A stretch of 64,000 bases of DNA from Bacillota bacterium. Its GTDB lineage: Bacteria > Bacillota > Clostridia > Lachnospirales > Lachnospiraceae. Below the pieces are notes generated by a model. It was not told the origin of the DNA and did no database searches. It was given only the letters and a program-made list of their open reading frames with translations. Where the stretch lies: the NCBI GenBank assembly GCA_023386315.1, contig JAEWJZ010000028.1:355381-419380 (forward strand), written 5' to 3'. Made by a program: the position numbers and the translations under genes. Below are positions 45,470 through 54,085 of the stretch, piece by piece (position 1 is the first letter of the stretch; each line of letters starts with the position of its first letter).

Positions 45470-46150
45470 ATGAAAGCATTTAAAAAAATTTCAATTGTAA
45501 CCGGTTTTTTGGTATTCTGTGTGGGTGCATCCGCTGGCTGTGGGAAAAACAGGGTAAAATTACCGGATCAGACAACTGCTCCGACGAATGTGTCAGTTAG
45601 TAGCGAAGCCGTAACAACAGCAGCTTCCTCTGCTGCAGCAGAGTCCACTACTATGAGCGATTCACAAAATACAACAGAGGAAACTTTAAAGGAACTGGGG
45701 TTCATTTACAAGGAAAATACAATTACCCTTTTAGACATAACAGATGACCAAAAGATTGAAGGCATGCTTGGAAAAGCAGAAAATATTAAAACTCACACAT
45801 ATTCTTCTTCTGATGGATTAAACATGGACCAGCTGACAGGAAAGACAGAAAAGCAGTACCTTTATCCCGGACTTGTTATTAAAACAATTGATGCAGCGGA
45901 AGATAACAAGTTCTATATTTATCAGATTGAAATAACCAGCCCCCAATATATGACTGTGAGAAACGTTAAGGTGGGAGACAGCTTTGAAACGTTGAAAGAA
46001 ACTTATCCGGAAGGCAATTTACCGGGTGGAGAAATAAGTAACGGGGAAGACGATTTCCGCATTGAGGTAAAAGATTATACAAATGTAATGAACTTTCACA
46101 TAAAGAATAAGAAAGTGGCAAGTATCCAGATCTATTCTCTCATTGATTAA
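45470..46150 (+). CDS. putative lipoprotein, unknown function
   Basis: 226 aa. Signal peptide with Cys at about residue 24 (SAGCGKN), a Ser/Thr/Ala linker with little order (about residues 30-65), then a compact domain of about 150 residues (from LKELGFIYKENTI) with mixed alpha/beta pattern. Start ATG 45470 is chosen for AAAGGAG; TTG 45455 is in frame. The next gene is another small lipoprotein 34 bp later, probably in the same transcript. Family not recognised. Confidence 0.72.
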   Translation: MKAFKKISIVTGFLVFCVGASAGCGKNRVKLPDQTTAPTNVSVSSEAVTTAASSAAAESTTMSDSQNTTEETLKELGFIYKENTITLLDITDDQKIEGMLGKAENIKTHTYSSSDGLNMDQLTGKTEKQYLYPGLVIKTIDAAEDNKFYIYQIEITSPQYMTVRNVKVGDSFETLKETYPEGNLPGGEISNGEDDFRIEVKDYTNVMNFHIKNKKVASIQIYSLID

Positions 46151-46184
46151 TTAAAAGTCCCGGAAAAGAAAGGTAGAATTTATT

Positions 46185-46676
46185 ATGAAGAAATTAGTTG
46201 CTATTATGTTAAGTGCAGTTTTGGCTTTATCATTTACCGCATGCTCAAAACAATCAGCAAAAGCCCAGATGCCCAACCCCTTTGCAGATTGCAAAACAAT
46301 AGAAGATGCAGAAAAAATCGCAGGTTTTCATGTTACAGCCCCGGATAAAATCCCGGAAGGCTATACTCAGAGCATCATACAGGCAATTAAGGACGATCTT
46401 GTACAGATTATTTATAAAGATGGTGAGAATGAAATTACATTCCGTCAGGGGAAAGACAGTGAAGGAAACGGTGACATCAGCGGTGATTATAATCAATACA
46501 AAGAAAAGAATACAATAATGACCGGAGACTTGAAAGTCTTGATCAGGGGAAATGACGGTAAAGTGAGCAATGCTGTCTGGACCAATGGGAAACATGCATT
46601 TTCTATCACGGCAAACCCGGGGGAAACCGGTCTTGATAAAAATGTTATCGTCAGTATGATCGATAGCATCAGGTAA
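46185..46676 (+). CDS. lipoprotein, DUF4367-like
   Basis: 163 aa. Signal peptide with lipobox FTAC (about residues 17-20). The domain begins FADCKTIEDAEKIAGF, then PDKIPEGYT, and ends WTNGKHAFSITANP, the pattern seen in DUF4367-type domains that often follow anti-sigma factors. Role unknown. Ends head-on with psd on the minus strand (52-bp gap with no clear terminator). Confidence 0.75.
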   Translation: MKKLVAIMLSAVLALSFTACSKQSAKAQMPNPFADCKTIEDAEKIAGFHVTAPDKIPEGYTQSIIQAIKDDLVQIIYKDGENEITFRQGKDSEGNGDISGDYNQYKEKNTIMTGDLKVLIRGNDGKVSNAVWTNGKHAFSITANPGETGLDKNVIVSMIDSIR

Positions 46677-46727
46677 TTAAATGCATTATTGTTATGTTAT
46701 GGCTGATATGAGAACTGCGTAATAGAT

Positions 46728-47552
46728 TCACTGTTGCTTCAATGCAATACACTCACCGTATTTAACAGTTGTTTCTATTCCTTTTTTCATATTTTCAATG
46801 ATACGTTCATCCATTTGAATGATTCCCCTTTTAAGAAGAATAATAATTGTTGATCCTCCAAATTCAAAATATCCTTTTTCAGCGCCGCGTTCCGTATAGA
46901 TATGGTTATTATAATTGTGAATTTTTCCGACAATGAGCGCTCCGATTTCCATTTGTATAACAGTATCAAAGTTCTTCGTATTAATAATTGTATACTCCCT
47001 GGAATTTTGAATGTATACAGGGTAAGTGTTTAAAGCTATGGGCCGCACGCAGTGAAGAATACCGGGTATGGATACCTGTTTCACTGCCAGACCATGATCT
47101 ATATAGCAGTATCTATGATAATTTTGAGGAGCCAGACGAAAAATCAGACAGGTGCCATTCTGATATTCAGCGGCCAGTTTCTGATTTTGAAGTAATTGTT
47201 CGATGGAATAGCATATATTCTTAATCCGGAATGTTATTTCTGTTTGGAGGGGATAAACGCTTAGGAAGCCGTCACAGGGGCTTACAAACCGGAAGGCCGC
47301 CTGCTCAATATCCTGTGGCAGAATGTTTCTCTTTCTGGTAAAAAAACTATTAAAGCTGGGATAATTCTGATATTCACAGTCTTCTGTCGGTATATGATGT
47401 TTTTTGATATATAGTGGAACCAGCCATCCGGATGCCGCTGAATTTAAATATCTGGCTGCCAGTCTGGAAAAACCAGGCTGCGTCAGCCATTTGAGAAAGC
47501 AGCGTCCCAATGCTGTTTCGTAAAGAAATCGTATGTAAAGTGATTCTTTCAT
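46728..47552 (-). CDS. psd: phosphatidylserine decarboxylase
   Basis: 274 aa proenzyme. Decarboxylates phosphatidylserine to phosphatidylethanolamine at the membrane. Auto-cleavage motif GGST at residues 232-235, with Ser234 expected to become the pyruvoyl group; Asp94 (PCDG) and His146 (NYHRY) fit the self-cleavage triad. The small alpha chain (40 residues) is normal. Its start overlaps the pssA stop by 4 bp (47549-47552), so translation is coupled. Third gene of the VTT-pssA-psd operon. Confidence 0.95.
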   Translation of the reverse strand: MKESLYIRFLYETALGRCFLKWLTQPGFSRLAARYLNSAASGWLVPLYIKKHHIPTEDCEYQNYPSFNSFFTRKRNILPQDIEQAAFRFVSPCDGFLSVYPLQTEITFRIKNICYSIEQLLQNQKLAAEYQNGTCLIFRLAPQNYHRYCYIDHGLAVKQVSIPGILHCVRPIALNTYPVYIQNSREYTIINTKNFDTVIQMEIGALIVGKIHNYNNHIYTERGAEKGYFEFGGSTIIILLKRGIIQMDERIIENMKKGIETTVKYGECIALKQQ

Positions 47553-48178
47553 CCTGGTACCTCCAGCAGCATTTTTAAAATAATTATTCCAGCAGCCATT
47601 AATCCAATTTTACCCTTCATTTCCGGCTTTTTTATTTTAACAGGGGATATAAATAATACAGCCATAATAAACAACAGAGCTGTAAAGATACCGGGTGTCA
47701 GCCCGGGACATATTTTTTGAAGTATGTACACTACGGGAAGAATCAGAGCGACGCTTGTGACAGGAAGTCCATCATATTCACTTTGTAATTCTGTACTGGA
47801 GTTCTGGCGCTTTTCTTCCACGACGTTAAAATATGCAAGACGAATCAAAGCACACAATGTATAAGTACAGGAGGCGAGCATGTTTAATAAGCTTCCGGGA
47901 AGAATGAAATATACAAACAATGCCGGAAGGATTCCAAAGGCGATCAGATCACTCAGGGAATCTATCTGAATGCCGAATTGCTTTTCCATGTGGTTGCGCT
48001 GTTTTGTTGCGGCGATGCTGCCGTCAAACATATCACAAAGGCCGGAAATCATGAGGCACAGGATTGCCGGCTTTGGGATACTGTTTATTAAAAATATTAT
48101 CCCAAGGAATGCAATCAGCATTCCTGAATACGTCAATATAACAGTATAGTTATAAAATCCTAACAGATGTTTGTTCAT
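47549..48178 (-). CDS. pssA: CDP-diacylglycerol-serine O-phosphatidyltransferase
   Basis: 209 aa, membrane protein with about six helices. The CDP-alcohol phosphotransferase signature runs from CDMFDGSIAA (Asp49, Asp52) through FGIQIDSLSD (Asp73, Asp77). Makes phosphatidylserine for the adjacent decarboxylase. The Arg usual after DGxxA is Ala here, worth noting. Start 48178 is chosen for GGAGAAGGA upstream; ATG 48199 contains that site. Confidence 0.93.
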   Translation of the reverse strand: MNKHLLGFYNYTVILTYSGMLIAFLGIIFLINSIPKPAILCLMISGLCDMFDGSIAATKQRNHMEKQFGIQIDSLSDLIAFGILPALFVYFILPGSLLNMLASCTYTLCALIRLAYFNVVEEKRQNSSTELQSEYDGLPVTSVALILPVVYILQKICPGLTPGIFTALLFIMAVLFISPVKIKKPEMKGKIGLMAAGIIILKMLLEVPG

Positions 48179-48199
48179 AAGATTCCTTCTCCATTTCAT

Positions 48200-48793
48200 T
48201 TATAAGATTTCTGCAAAAATCAGGCTATAGGCCAGAATGCACCATGGTTTGGCTAAAATAATAATCCATATAAATTTTTTTGAACTTATATTGGTCAGTC
48301 CGGAAAAATAGCAGAGAAAATCATCTGGGAACAGCGGAAGGAGGATTGAGGCAAATAATAGAATGGAAAATCGCTTGCTGTCACCAAGCCTGGCTGACCA
48401 GATTTCATATTGTTTATTTGTGAATAAGGCTTTGACCAGACCGATACCGAATTGTCGTGCCAGAAAAAAGGCAATAATGGAGCCAATGCTGATTCCAATG
48501 TAGTTATACCAAAAACCGCCGAAGGAGCCAAAGAGGATTGCGCCGACTGCACAACCGAAAAAACCTGGTAGAACCGGAAGCACTACCTGAGCTGCCTGCA
48601 ATAATATAAGTACAGCAGGAGCCATTATTCCAAATCCATTTATATAATTTCTGAGAGAATCAAGGGAATGAAATTGTCCCTGTGCATATGCATTTATAAA
48701 GAAAAGTAAAACAACGGTCAGTAACAGTAGAAATCCCGCAGTTACTACCTTTTTTCTTTTTATTGTAAAGTCGTATTTAAAGTTATTTACCAT
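48200..48793 (-). CDS. VTT / DedA-like (TVP38/TMEM64) membrane protein
   Basis: 197 aa, five or six hydrophobic stretches. GFFGCAVGAILFGSFGGFWYN and the re-entrant-loop region PLFPDDFLCYFSGLT fit the VTT domain family, whose members act in lipid flipping or lipid-carrier recycling. First gene of the PE operon, followed by pssA after 21 bp, so a role in moving or handling phospholipids is plausible. AAAGGAGG upstream. Confidence 0.87.
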   Translation of the reverse strand: MVNNFKYDFTIKRKKVVTAGFLLLLTVVLLFFINAYAQGQFHSLDSLRNYINGFGIMAPAVLILLQAAQVVLPVLPGFFGCAVGAILFGSFGGFWYNYIGISIGSIIAFFLARQFGIGLVKALFTNKQYEIWSARLGDSKRFSILLFASILLPLFPDDFLCYFSGLTNISSKKFIWIIILAKPWCILAYSLIFAEIL

Positions 48794-48856
48794 GTTTGAA
48801 ATAGTTTCCTCCTTTCCTGTGTAACTATTGTTGCATGGAAATATTAATCCATCCTG

Positions 48857-48880
48857 AAATAATTCTTAACAATTCTGAAG
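48857..48880 (-). promoter_or_regulatory. predicted response-regulator box, PE operon side
   Basis: On the minus strand the 24-mer contains TTCAGAA and TTAAGAA, heptamers repeated exactly 10 bp apart, the spacing OmpR-type regulators use. It matches the box at 48913 at 21 of 24 positions. A weak -10 (AACAAT, 48832-48827) begins 48 nt from the box start. Confidence 0.65.
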
Positions 48881-48912
48881 CATATTAAAAAGATGGAAAG
48901 TGAAATTAAGAT

Positions 48913-48936
48913 CTTCAGAAAATTTAAGAATTATTT
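48913..48936 (+). promoter_or_regulatory. predicted response-regulator box, regulator gene side
   Basis: Contains TTCAGAA and TTAAGAA 10 bp apart. TATAAT at 48961-48966 begins 48 nt from the box start, and the -35 region (48938-48943) is poor, as expected for an activator-dependent promoter. Suggests autoregulation by the gene at 48985. Confidence 0.65.
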
Positions 48937-48984
48937 AGCAGATTTTTATGATAAAAAAAGTATAATGAAAGTGGTGGTGAAAAT

Positions 48985-49686
48985 ATGAATAGTGGAAATA
49001 TTTTAATGGTGGAAGATGACTCAGATATCAGGGAAGGCGTAAGAGTATTACTGGGCAGTGAAGGATATACGGTTACGGAGGCGGAATCAGGAAACAGGGC
49101 ATTGGAGATGCTTACCGAAGAGTACGACCTGATTATTCTGGATATTATGATGCCGGGGATATCCGGAATCCGGACATGCGAGGAAATACGTAAAATTTCC
49201 AATGTTCCGATCCTTTTTTTAACAGCAAAAGCCAGAGAGTCGGATAAATTGCTTGGATTAATGGCAGGTGGAGACGATTATCTGCCCAAACCATTTTCTT
49301 ATGCAGAACTTTTGGGAAGAGTTAAGGCATTGCTGCGCAGGTATCATGTATATCAGGGAAAAAACCATGAAAAAGCTGAAGAAGCAGCTTTTGTGGAATG
49401 GAAAGGAATATGTGTTTCCATTGATTTTAATGAAGTATTAATTGAAGGGCAGAATGTGGAACTGTCAGAGATTGAATATCAGATTTTAAAACTGCTGGTG
49501 CAGTATCCCAACAAAATATTTTCAGCCGAGAATATTTATGAAAGCGTGTGGAAGGAACCGTATTTTTATGGTTCCAACAATACCATTATGGTGCATATAC
49601 GAAAACTGAGACTGAAAATCGAGAAAAATCCTCAGGAACCGAAGCGGATTTGTACTGTGTGGGGAAAGGGGTATCGGATTGGGTAA
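48985..49686 (+). CDS. OmpR/PhoB-family response regulator
   Basis: 233 aa. Receiver domain with acidic pair Asp11/Asp12, phosphoacceptor Asp53 (LDIMMPG) and Lys102 (PKPF), then a winged-helix DNA-binding domain (about 135-232, ending TVWGKGYRIG). Divergent from the PE operon. The histidine kinase start lies inside its last codons (8-bp overlap), so the two are coupled. Its likely binding box occurs on both sides of the divergent gap and before the lipoprotein at 51184. Confidence 0.93.
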   Translation: MNSGNILMVEDDSDIREGVRVLLGSEGYTVTEAESGNRALEMLTEEYDLIILDIMMPGISGIRTCEEIRKISNVPILFLTAKARESDKLLGLMAGGDDYLPKPFSYAELLGRVKALLRRYHVYQGKNHEKAEEAAFVEWKGICVSIDFNEVLIEGQNVELSEIEYQILKLLVQYPNKIFSAENIYESVWKEPYFYGSNNTIMVHIRKLRLKIEKNPQEPKRICTVWGKGYRIG

Positions 49687-51016
49687 AATTTGGATATCTG
49701 CAAAAGAAAAAATGGGTTGTTTTGTAAAAAGCCTTGTTGGAGAACTGATTCTTCTGCTTTTTGCAAGCGCGGCTGCTGCATGCTTCCTTTTTTTTATACT
49801 GAATATAGTTGTGGGAGCAGGTATTAATTATTTTTTTACTACTACCTCTTATCTGGAAAAAGTAGAATTAAAAACAGTTCAGAAACTGCAGGATTATGTG
49901 ACACAAAATAATCTTAGTCCTTCTGACAGCCGTAAATTGTCGGAATGGGTAAAAAATCAATCGGTGATATATCTGGAAATATATCGGAACGATACTTTGT
50001 TATATGTATCAGATCTGTTAGACGACGAGGATGATTATAATGAAATGGAAGTTCCCTACTACAGAGATAGTTATTATCAGCTCAATTTTGCGGATGGAAA
50101 AGCAGAGGTGTATCTGCAGGGTGCTTTTACTTATCGGTACCATATGTATGCACTTGTTGCGGAACTTTTAATCAGTTTTGTTGTATTTATGATATTATTT
50201 ATCTTGGGAGTCAGAAAGCGGATACGTTATATCCAAAGCCTTCAGAATGAGGTTGGTATTATGCAGGGCGGTTGTCTGGAGCATCCGGTTACTGTAACAG
50301 GAGAAGATGAATTAGCAGGGCTTGCAAATGATTTAAATCAGCTTCGGCGTTCACTTATAGATAACTTTGAGAGAGAGAATGAACTCCGGCAGGCGAATCA
50401 GAATCTGATTATAGGCATTGCCCATGATTTGAGAACTCCGCTTACTGCGTTGACAATGTATGTGCAGATTCTTATGTCTGAGGTCTGTAAGGATAAAAAT
50501 ATGAATCAGTATTATCTTGATAAAGTTATGCTGAAAGCAGTGCAGATGAAGGAGTTATCAGACCGCCTGTTTGAATACTGTCAGGTCATGGATAAAAGCA
50601 AAGAAGAAAATCTGGAAGAACCCAGGATATTTCAAAGTGTATTCAGTGATTATTTATCTGAGATGGTATTGTTTCTGGAAAGCCAGGGATTACATACAGT
50701 GACTGAGTTGGATTGGAAGAAAACGGCTGTTGCAGTCAGAATGGATTATATAGCACGTATTATGGATAATTTAAGCATGAATCTTGTACGGTATGCCAGT
50801 CGTGAAGAGATAATCAGGATCCGTACTGTTTATGAGGATAGTGCAGCTGGAATAGAAATTTGTAACAGGATACGGCATCAGGATCCGCCTATGGAAACTT
50901 CGAAAATCGGAATGGAAAATGTACGTTATATGATGGAGGCAATGAATGGAGAATGCCTGGAAGAAATAGATGAAGAAATATACAGGCTTCGGCTCCTGTT
51001 TCCAAACCAGGAATAG
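49679..51016 (+). CDS. membrane sensor histidine kinase
   Basis: 445 aa. Two membrane helices (about 21-52 and 158-178) enclose an extracellular domain of about 100 residues with acidic patch DLLDDEDDYNEME. HAMP-like linker, then the H box IAHDLRTPLT with His249. The ATPase part has an N-box-like DNLSMNLVRYAS and a G2-like GMENVRYMM, but a clear DxGxG (G1) motif is missing between them. TTG start at 49679 follows AAAGGGG inside the regulator gene; ATG 49712 lacks a ribosome site. Confidence 0.88.
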   Translation: MGKIWISAKEKMGCFVKSLVGELILLLFASAAAACFLFFILNIVVGAGINYFFTTTSYLEKVELKTVQKLQDYVTQNNLSPSDSRKLSEWVKNQSVIYLEIYRNDTLLYVSDLLDDEDDYNEMEVPYYRDSYYQLNFADGKAEVYLQGAFTYRYHMYALVAELLISFVVFMILFILGVRKRIRYIQSLQNEVGIMQGGCLEHPVTVTGEDELAGLANDLNQLRRSLIDNFERENELRQANQNLIIGIAHDLRTPLTALTMYVQILMSEVCKDKNMNQYYLDKVMLKAVQMKELSDRLFEYCQVMDKSKEENLEEPRIFQSVFSDYLSEMVLFLESQGLHTVTELDWKKTAVAVRMDYIARIMDNLSMNLVRYASREEIIRIRTVYEDSAAGIEICNRIRHQDPPMETSKIGMENVRYMMEAMNGECLEEIDEEIYRLRLLFPNQE

Positions 51017-51076
51017 GAGAGTAAAAAAGAGCAGTTTATCTGTTTAAAAACATGCACATTTTTGTTCCGGAGATAA

Positions 51077-51129
51077 GTTCAGAATTGTTAAGATATGAAT
51101 CACAAATAATTAAGGAAAGACTGTTAGAA
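51077..51129 (+). promoter_or_regulatory. response-regulator box and promoter of the lipoprotein gene
   Basis: TTCAGAATTGTTAAGA (51078-51093) is identical over 16 bp to the box at 48864-48879. TAGAAT (51124-51129) starts 47 nt from the box start, nearly the same geometry as at the regulator promoter. Confidence 0.65.
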
Positions 51130-51183
51130 TGTGAACTATCAAAGCAAAAGAACTTTGAAAAAGCATAAAGCAGGAGGATAATA

Positions 51184-51537
51184 ATGAAACAATTATTAAC
51201 GAAAATGGCAGTTTTTATGATGGCAGCTGCAATGTCTGTATCGGTAGCAGCATGTGGTAATCAGGATAAGAAAGCGGATGGAAAACAACAGCCAGAGACA
51301 ACTCTTTCTTCAAAGGTCATTAAAGAAAAGAAAAAGGCTCCGGAACAGAAGAAAGAAACAAGTGCCGCTGTAAAGAATGCAGAGCAGGAAACAACACAGG
51401 CTGCAAAAACAGCAGACGAGAAAAAAACAACACAGGCTGCTAAAACAACAGAGCCGGCAAAAAGTACAGATAATAAAAAAACAGATAATAAAATAACAAA
51501 GAGTAAAAGCCAGGAGAGCACAACTAAAAAGAATTAA
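51184..51537 (+). CDS. Lys/Thr-rich lipoprotein, probable target of the two-component system
   Basis: 117 aa. Signal peptide with Cys at about residue 24 (VAACGNQ), and the mature part is almost wholly low complexity: repeated TTQAAKT, KKT, STDNKK and ending TKKN. Strongly basic and likely unfolded, lying outside the membrane as a cationic brush. AGGAGG upstream. A terminator follows. A role in surface charge or peptide defence is inferred from composition and shared operator. Confidence 0.75.
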   Translation: MKQLLTKMAVFMMAAAMSVSVAACGNQDKKADGKQQPETTLSSKVIKEKKKAPEQKKETSAAVKNAEQETTQAAKTADEKKTTQAAKTTEPAKSTDNKKTDNKITKSKSQESTTKKN

Positions 51538-51558
51538 AAAAAATAATTAAAAGATTTT

Positions 51559-51595
51559 AAGCAGGCAGAATTCTGATAGAGGAAGCTGCCTGTTT
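51559..51595 (+). terminator. terminator after the lipoprotein gene
   Basis: CAGGCAG / CTGCCTG stem with 17-nt loop and TTT tail, 22 bp after the stop. Confidence 0.55.
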
Positions 51596-51622
51596 AATCC
51601 GTTAAAGAGAAGTGGAGTCAAA

Positions 51623-52597
51623 ATGAGAGAATTTGGAAAAATAATCGGATTTTGGGGAATTTTTCTCCTGTTGTTAATTCAGAGTTCTTATTTGTTTATT
51701 CCTAAAAAGAATACGGTGGAAGACGGAATGGCGGACAGAGATATACATGCAAATGGAGTCCTGGCAGAACCTTCCAATACTCTGGATGTGATTGTTGTGG
51801 GCGATAGTGAGGGATATTCAGCAATTTCCCCCATGGTGATGTGGAAAGATCATGGTATAACATCCTTTGTCTGCAGCCAGTCGGGACAACGCTCCGTGGA
51901 AGCATATTATATGCTTAAAAATGCATTAAAACACCAAAAGCCCAAGCTGGTAATTCTGGAGACAGATTTATTCTATCACCACCGGGATGTGCAGACAGAA
52001 ATAAATCATGCGCTGGATAAGACGTCACAGTACTATTTACCAATTTTTAAATATCATGACAGGTGGAAAAAACTCACTGCCCGTGATTGGAAACAGGAGT
52101 GGGACTTTAGCCAGCGGGATTGTATGAAAGGGTTTCTTCATAGTAAAAAGGTAGCAGCTTATAAGGGCGGTGAATATATGAATCAATCTGATGGAAGAGA
52201 GCCGCTTGACCAGACAGTGACCTTCTGGACAGACAGGATCGTGAAATTGTGCCGGGAAAAACAGATCAGCCTGCTGTTAGTAGGAGTCACTGCACCAAAA
52301 AACTGGGATTACAGCCGTCATAATACAGTGAATGATTATGCCTTGAAAAATAAAGTTCCCTATCTGGATTTAAACCTTTTCACTAAGGAATTAAAGATGG
52401 ACTGGAGCAGGGACAGCAGAGACGGAGGGGACCACTTAAATACCAGCGGAGCCGATAAGGTAAGCCGGTATTTAGGCAGTTATCTGGCTGAACATTATCC
52501 ATTGACGGATCATAGAAATGATTTAAAGTACATTGAGTGGAACAAAGAGCTGAATCAATACCTGATCAATATATCAGATAAGGGAACCTCCAGCTAA
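51623..52597 (+). CDS. SGNH-hydrolase-like membrane-anchored protein
   Basis: 324 aa. One N-terminal membrane helix (about residues 8-26) anchors an outward-facing SGNH domain. Ser62 is in VVGDSEGYS, the GDS block, and Asp267/Asp270 with His271 in DGGDHLN complete the site. The size and layout resemble DltD/AlgJ-like accessory proteins that modify cell-wall or surface polymers with acyl groups. No MBOAT partner gene is in the window. Ends 4 bp into the convergent CAT gene. Confidence 0.75.
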   Translation: MREFGKIIGFWGIFLLLLIQSSYLFIPKKNTVEDGMADRDIHANGVLAEPSNTLDVIVVGDSEGYSAISPMVMWKDHGITSFVCSQSGQRSVEAYYMLKNALKHQKPKLVILETDLFYHHRDVQTEINHALDKTSQYYLPIFKYHDRWKKLTARDWKQEWDFSQRDCMKGFLHSKKVAAYKGGEYMNQSDGREPLDQTVTFWTDRIVKLCREKQISLLLVGVTAPKNWDYSRHNTVNDYALKNKVPYLDLNLFTKELKMDWSRDSRDGGDHLNTSGADKVSRYLGSYLAEHYPLTDHRNDLKYIEWNKELNQYLINISDKGTSS

Positions 52598-53265
52598 TAA
52601 ATCCACTTTTCAGGGGCAGCCATCCCTGACTGAAACTTCTCAAGAAATAAACCTACATGATATCCGTCTGCTACGGCATGATGAACGGTAATAGAAAGCG
52701 GCATCAATTTTCTGCCGTCTCTGTCATAAAATCTGCCGGCTTCTATAACCGGAAAATAATAGGAGCTGATGCTGGTATAAGGGACCGGTGTATAGCTGGT
52801 AAACTTGATCCATGGCAGCATTCCTATCATAAAATTATTTTTGGGTGCCATATCCGGCTTCGCTAATATACCGTGGTTATCTGCATACTTATTTTGGTCA
52901 CTCATGTAATTGTTATAAAAAGTATCAAAATCGGAATCATATTCCGTCCACATGCTGGACATGGTTTTGTCGTCCTGATGGAAACATGCATAAGCAGGAT
53001 GCAAAACCTCATAATAACCCAGCTTTCCGTCCGATTCGGCAATTCGAAACTCATTTTGTTCCGTTATGAGCTTTGAAGCCAGGTATAAAAAAGCGGGAAA
53101 AAACTTTCTGTTCTGCTTTTTTATCATATCGAAGGTATTGGTTATATCTGCCTCAATACTGATGGAATAACCGGTAGGCATCATTTTGGTAAAATAATGA
53201 AAATATTGCTTTCTGTCCCAGTTATCGAAATCAATTGGATGAAAGGCAGTGTTTATGTCTGACAT
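52594..53265 (-). CDS. chloramphenicol acetyltransferase-family protein (CatA-like)
   Basis: 223 aa, normal length for CAT trimers. The active-site motif ITVHHAVADGYHV with catalytic His in HHxxxDG is intact near residue 195, and the N-terminus FDNWDRKQYFHYF is typical. Could be a true resistance enzyme or one of the many CAT-like acetyltransferases with other substrates. AAAGGAGAACG upstream. Not clearly in an operon with the next minus gene, though the 17-bp gap permits it. Confidence 0.88.
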   Translation of the reverse strand: MSDINTAFHPIDFDNWDRKQYFHYFTKMMPTGYSISIEADITNTFDMIKKQNRKFFPAFLYLASKLITEQNEFRIAESDGKLGYYEVLHPAYACFHQDDKTMSSMWTEYDSDFDTFYNNYMSDQNKYADNHGILAKPDMAPKNNFMIGMLPWIKFTSYTPVPYTSISSYYFPVIEAGRFYDRDGRKLMPLSITVHHAVADGYHVGLFLEKFQSGMAAPEKWIY

Positions 53266-53282
53266 TTGCGTTCTCCTTTCTT

Positions 53283-53555
53283 TTATTCAGCCTCAGGCTT
53301 CCAGTACCGCGAGCCATCCGGTTCCCGGCGCAGAAGCCCTTTGTCAATCAGTTCTCTTCTGAGCAAAAAGTGGTCTTCGAATGTATGCCATTCATCGCAG
53401 ATGGAGTTTACTTCTTTCTCCGTATAACTGCGGTCTGGCTGGAATTTTTCAGCCAGATAACAAAGTGTTTCCGTTCTTAAACGATTCTTTTGAGATAATT
53501 GTGTAATCTTTCCGGAATCATCAAGAAAGTTACTGATATCAATGGTCCGTTCCAC
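53283..53555 (-). CDS. DUF2087 family protein
   Basis: 90 aa from GTG 53555, chosen because AAGGAG lies 10 nt before it and it starts just after the upstream GIY-YIG stop. A longer reading from 53591 overlaps that gene. The motif LRTETLCYLAEKFQPDRSYT then EVNSIC and DHFLLRRELIDKGLL is the DUF2087 winged-helix-like pattern, often paired with ArsR-type or nuclease genes. Function unknown. Confidence 0.8.
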   Translation of the reverse strand: MERTIDISNFLDDSGKITQLSQKNRLRTETLCYLAEKFQPDRSYTEKEVNSICDEWHTFEDHFLLRRELIDKGLLRREPDGSRYWKPEAE

Positions 53556-53557
53556 GT

Positions 53558-53899
53558 TTATTGTTCTCCTTCCAACAATTTTTCTTTCCACAGTTCCAGG
53601 AGTGTGTTTACATCATCTGAAAACTGACGATCTGTCTGAGTGTCCTTTTTTTCTATTTCCTCCACTATTTCAAAGGAAAAGGCGGATGCCCCATATTGTT
53701 TCCAGGCTTTTAGCATACATATTTCAGGACAGGAATCCGTTGTTTTCGAAAAAGTAAACCGATTCTTAGATCCCTGCATATCGAAACTGGCACGTAACCA
53801 GTATGATTCATCTCCGCTGCATTGAATGCGGTATATCCCCCCGGTAAGAACTCTGTTTTTGTATTGCTCTTTTAATGCTTTTCTGTTTGAGTTATCCAT
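53558..53899 (-). CDS. GIY-YIG nuclease-fold small protein
   Basis: 113 aa. GGIYRIQCSGD near residue 22 stands for the GIY of the fold, and the rest follows with RASFDMQGSKNRF and MLKAWKQYGASAFSFEIVEE. The second YIG-like element is poorly conserved (YWLRASF), so nuclease activity is doubtful. Such proteins are often genomic neighbours of DUF2087. Start 53899 is chosen by the family-like N-terminus MDNSNRKALKEQYK; ATG 53944 is in frame. Confidence 0.75.
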   Translation of the reverse strand: MDNSNRKALKEQYKNRVLTGGIYRIQCSGDESYWLRASFDMQGSKNRFTFSKTTDSCPEICMLKAWKQYGASAFSFEIVEEIEKKDTQTDRQFSDDVNTLLELWKEKLLEGEQ

Positions 53900-54085
53900 T
53901 TTGTCATAACCTTTCTGAAAAAGTCTGTCTGCGGTACTTTCCACATCATTTTAGCTCCCGGTTATGGTCTTTTCAATAAACGCTTGGTAGAGTTTCCTGT
54001 TTGTTTGTAAATATAAGGATAGAATAAGAATAAAACCGGATACTAAATAAATAATCTGCCTATGATAGAACAAGGAGTTTTTAAA

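Noticed and set aside
51300..51530. Repeat tract in the Lys/Thr lipoprotein as a minisatellite
   Set aside because: Repeats are irregular at the DNA level and explained by low-complexity protein coding.
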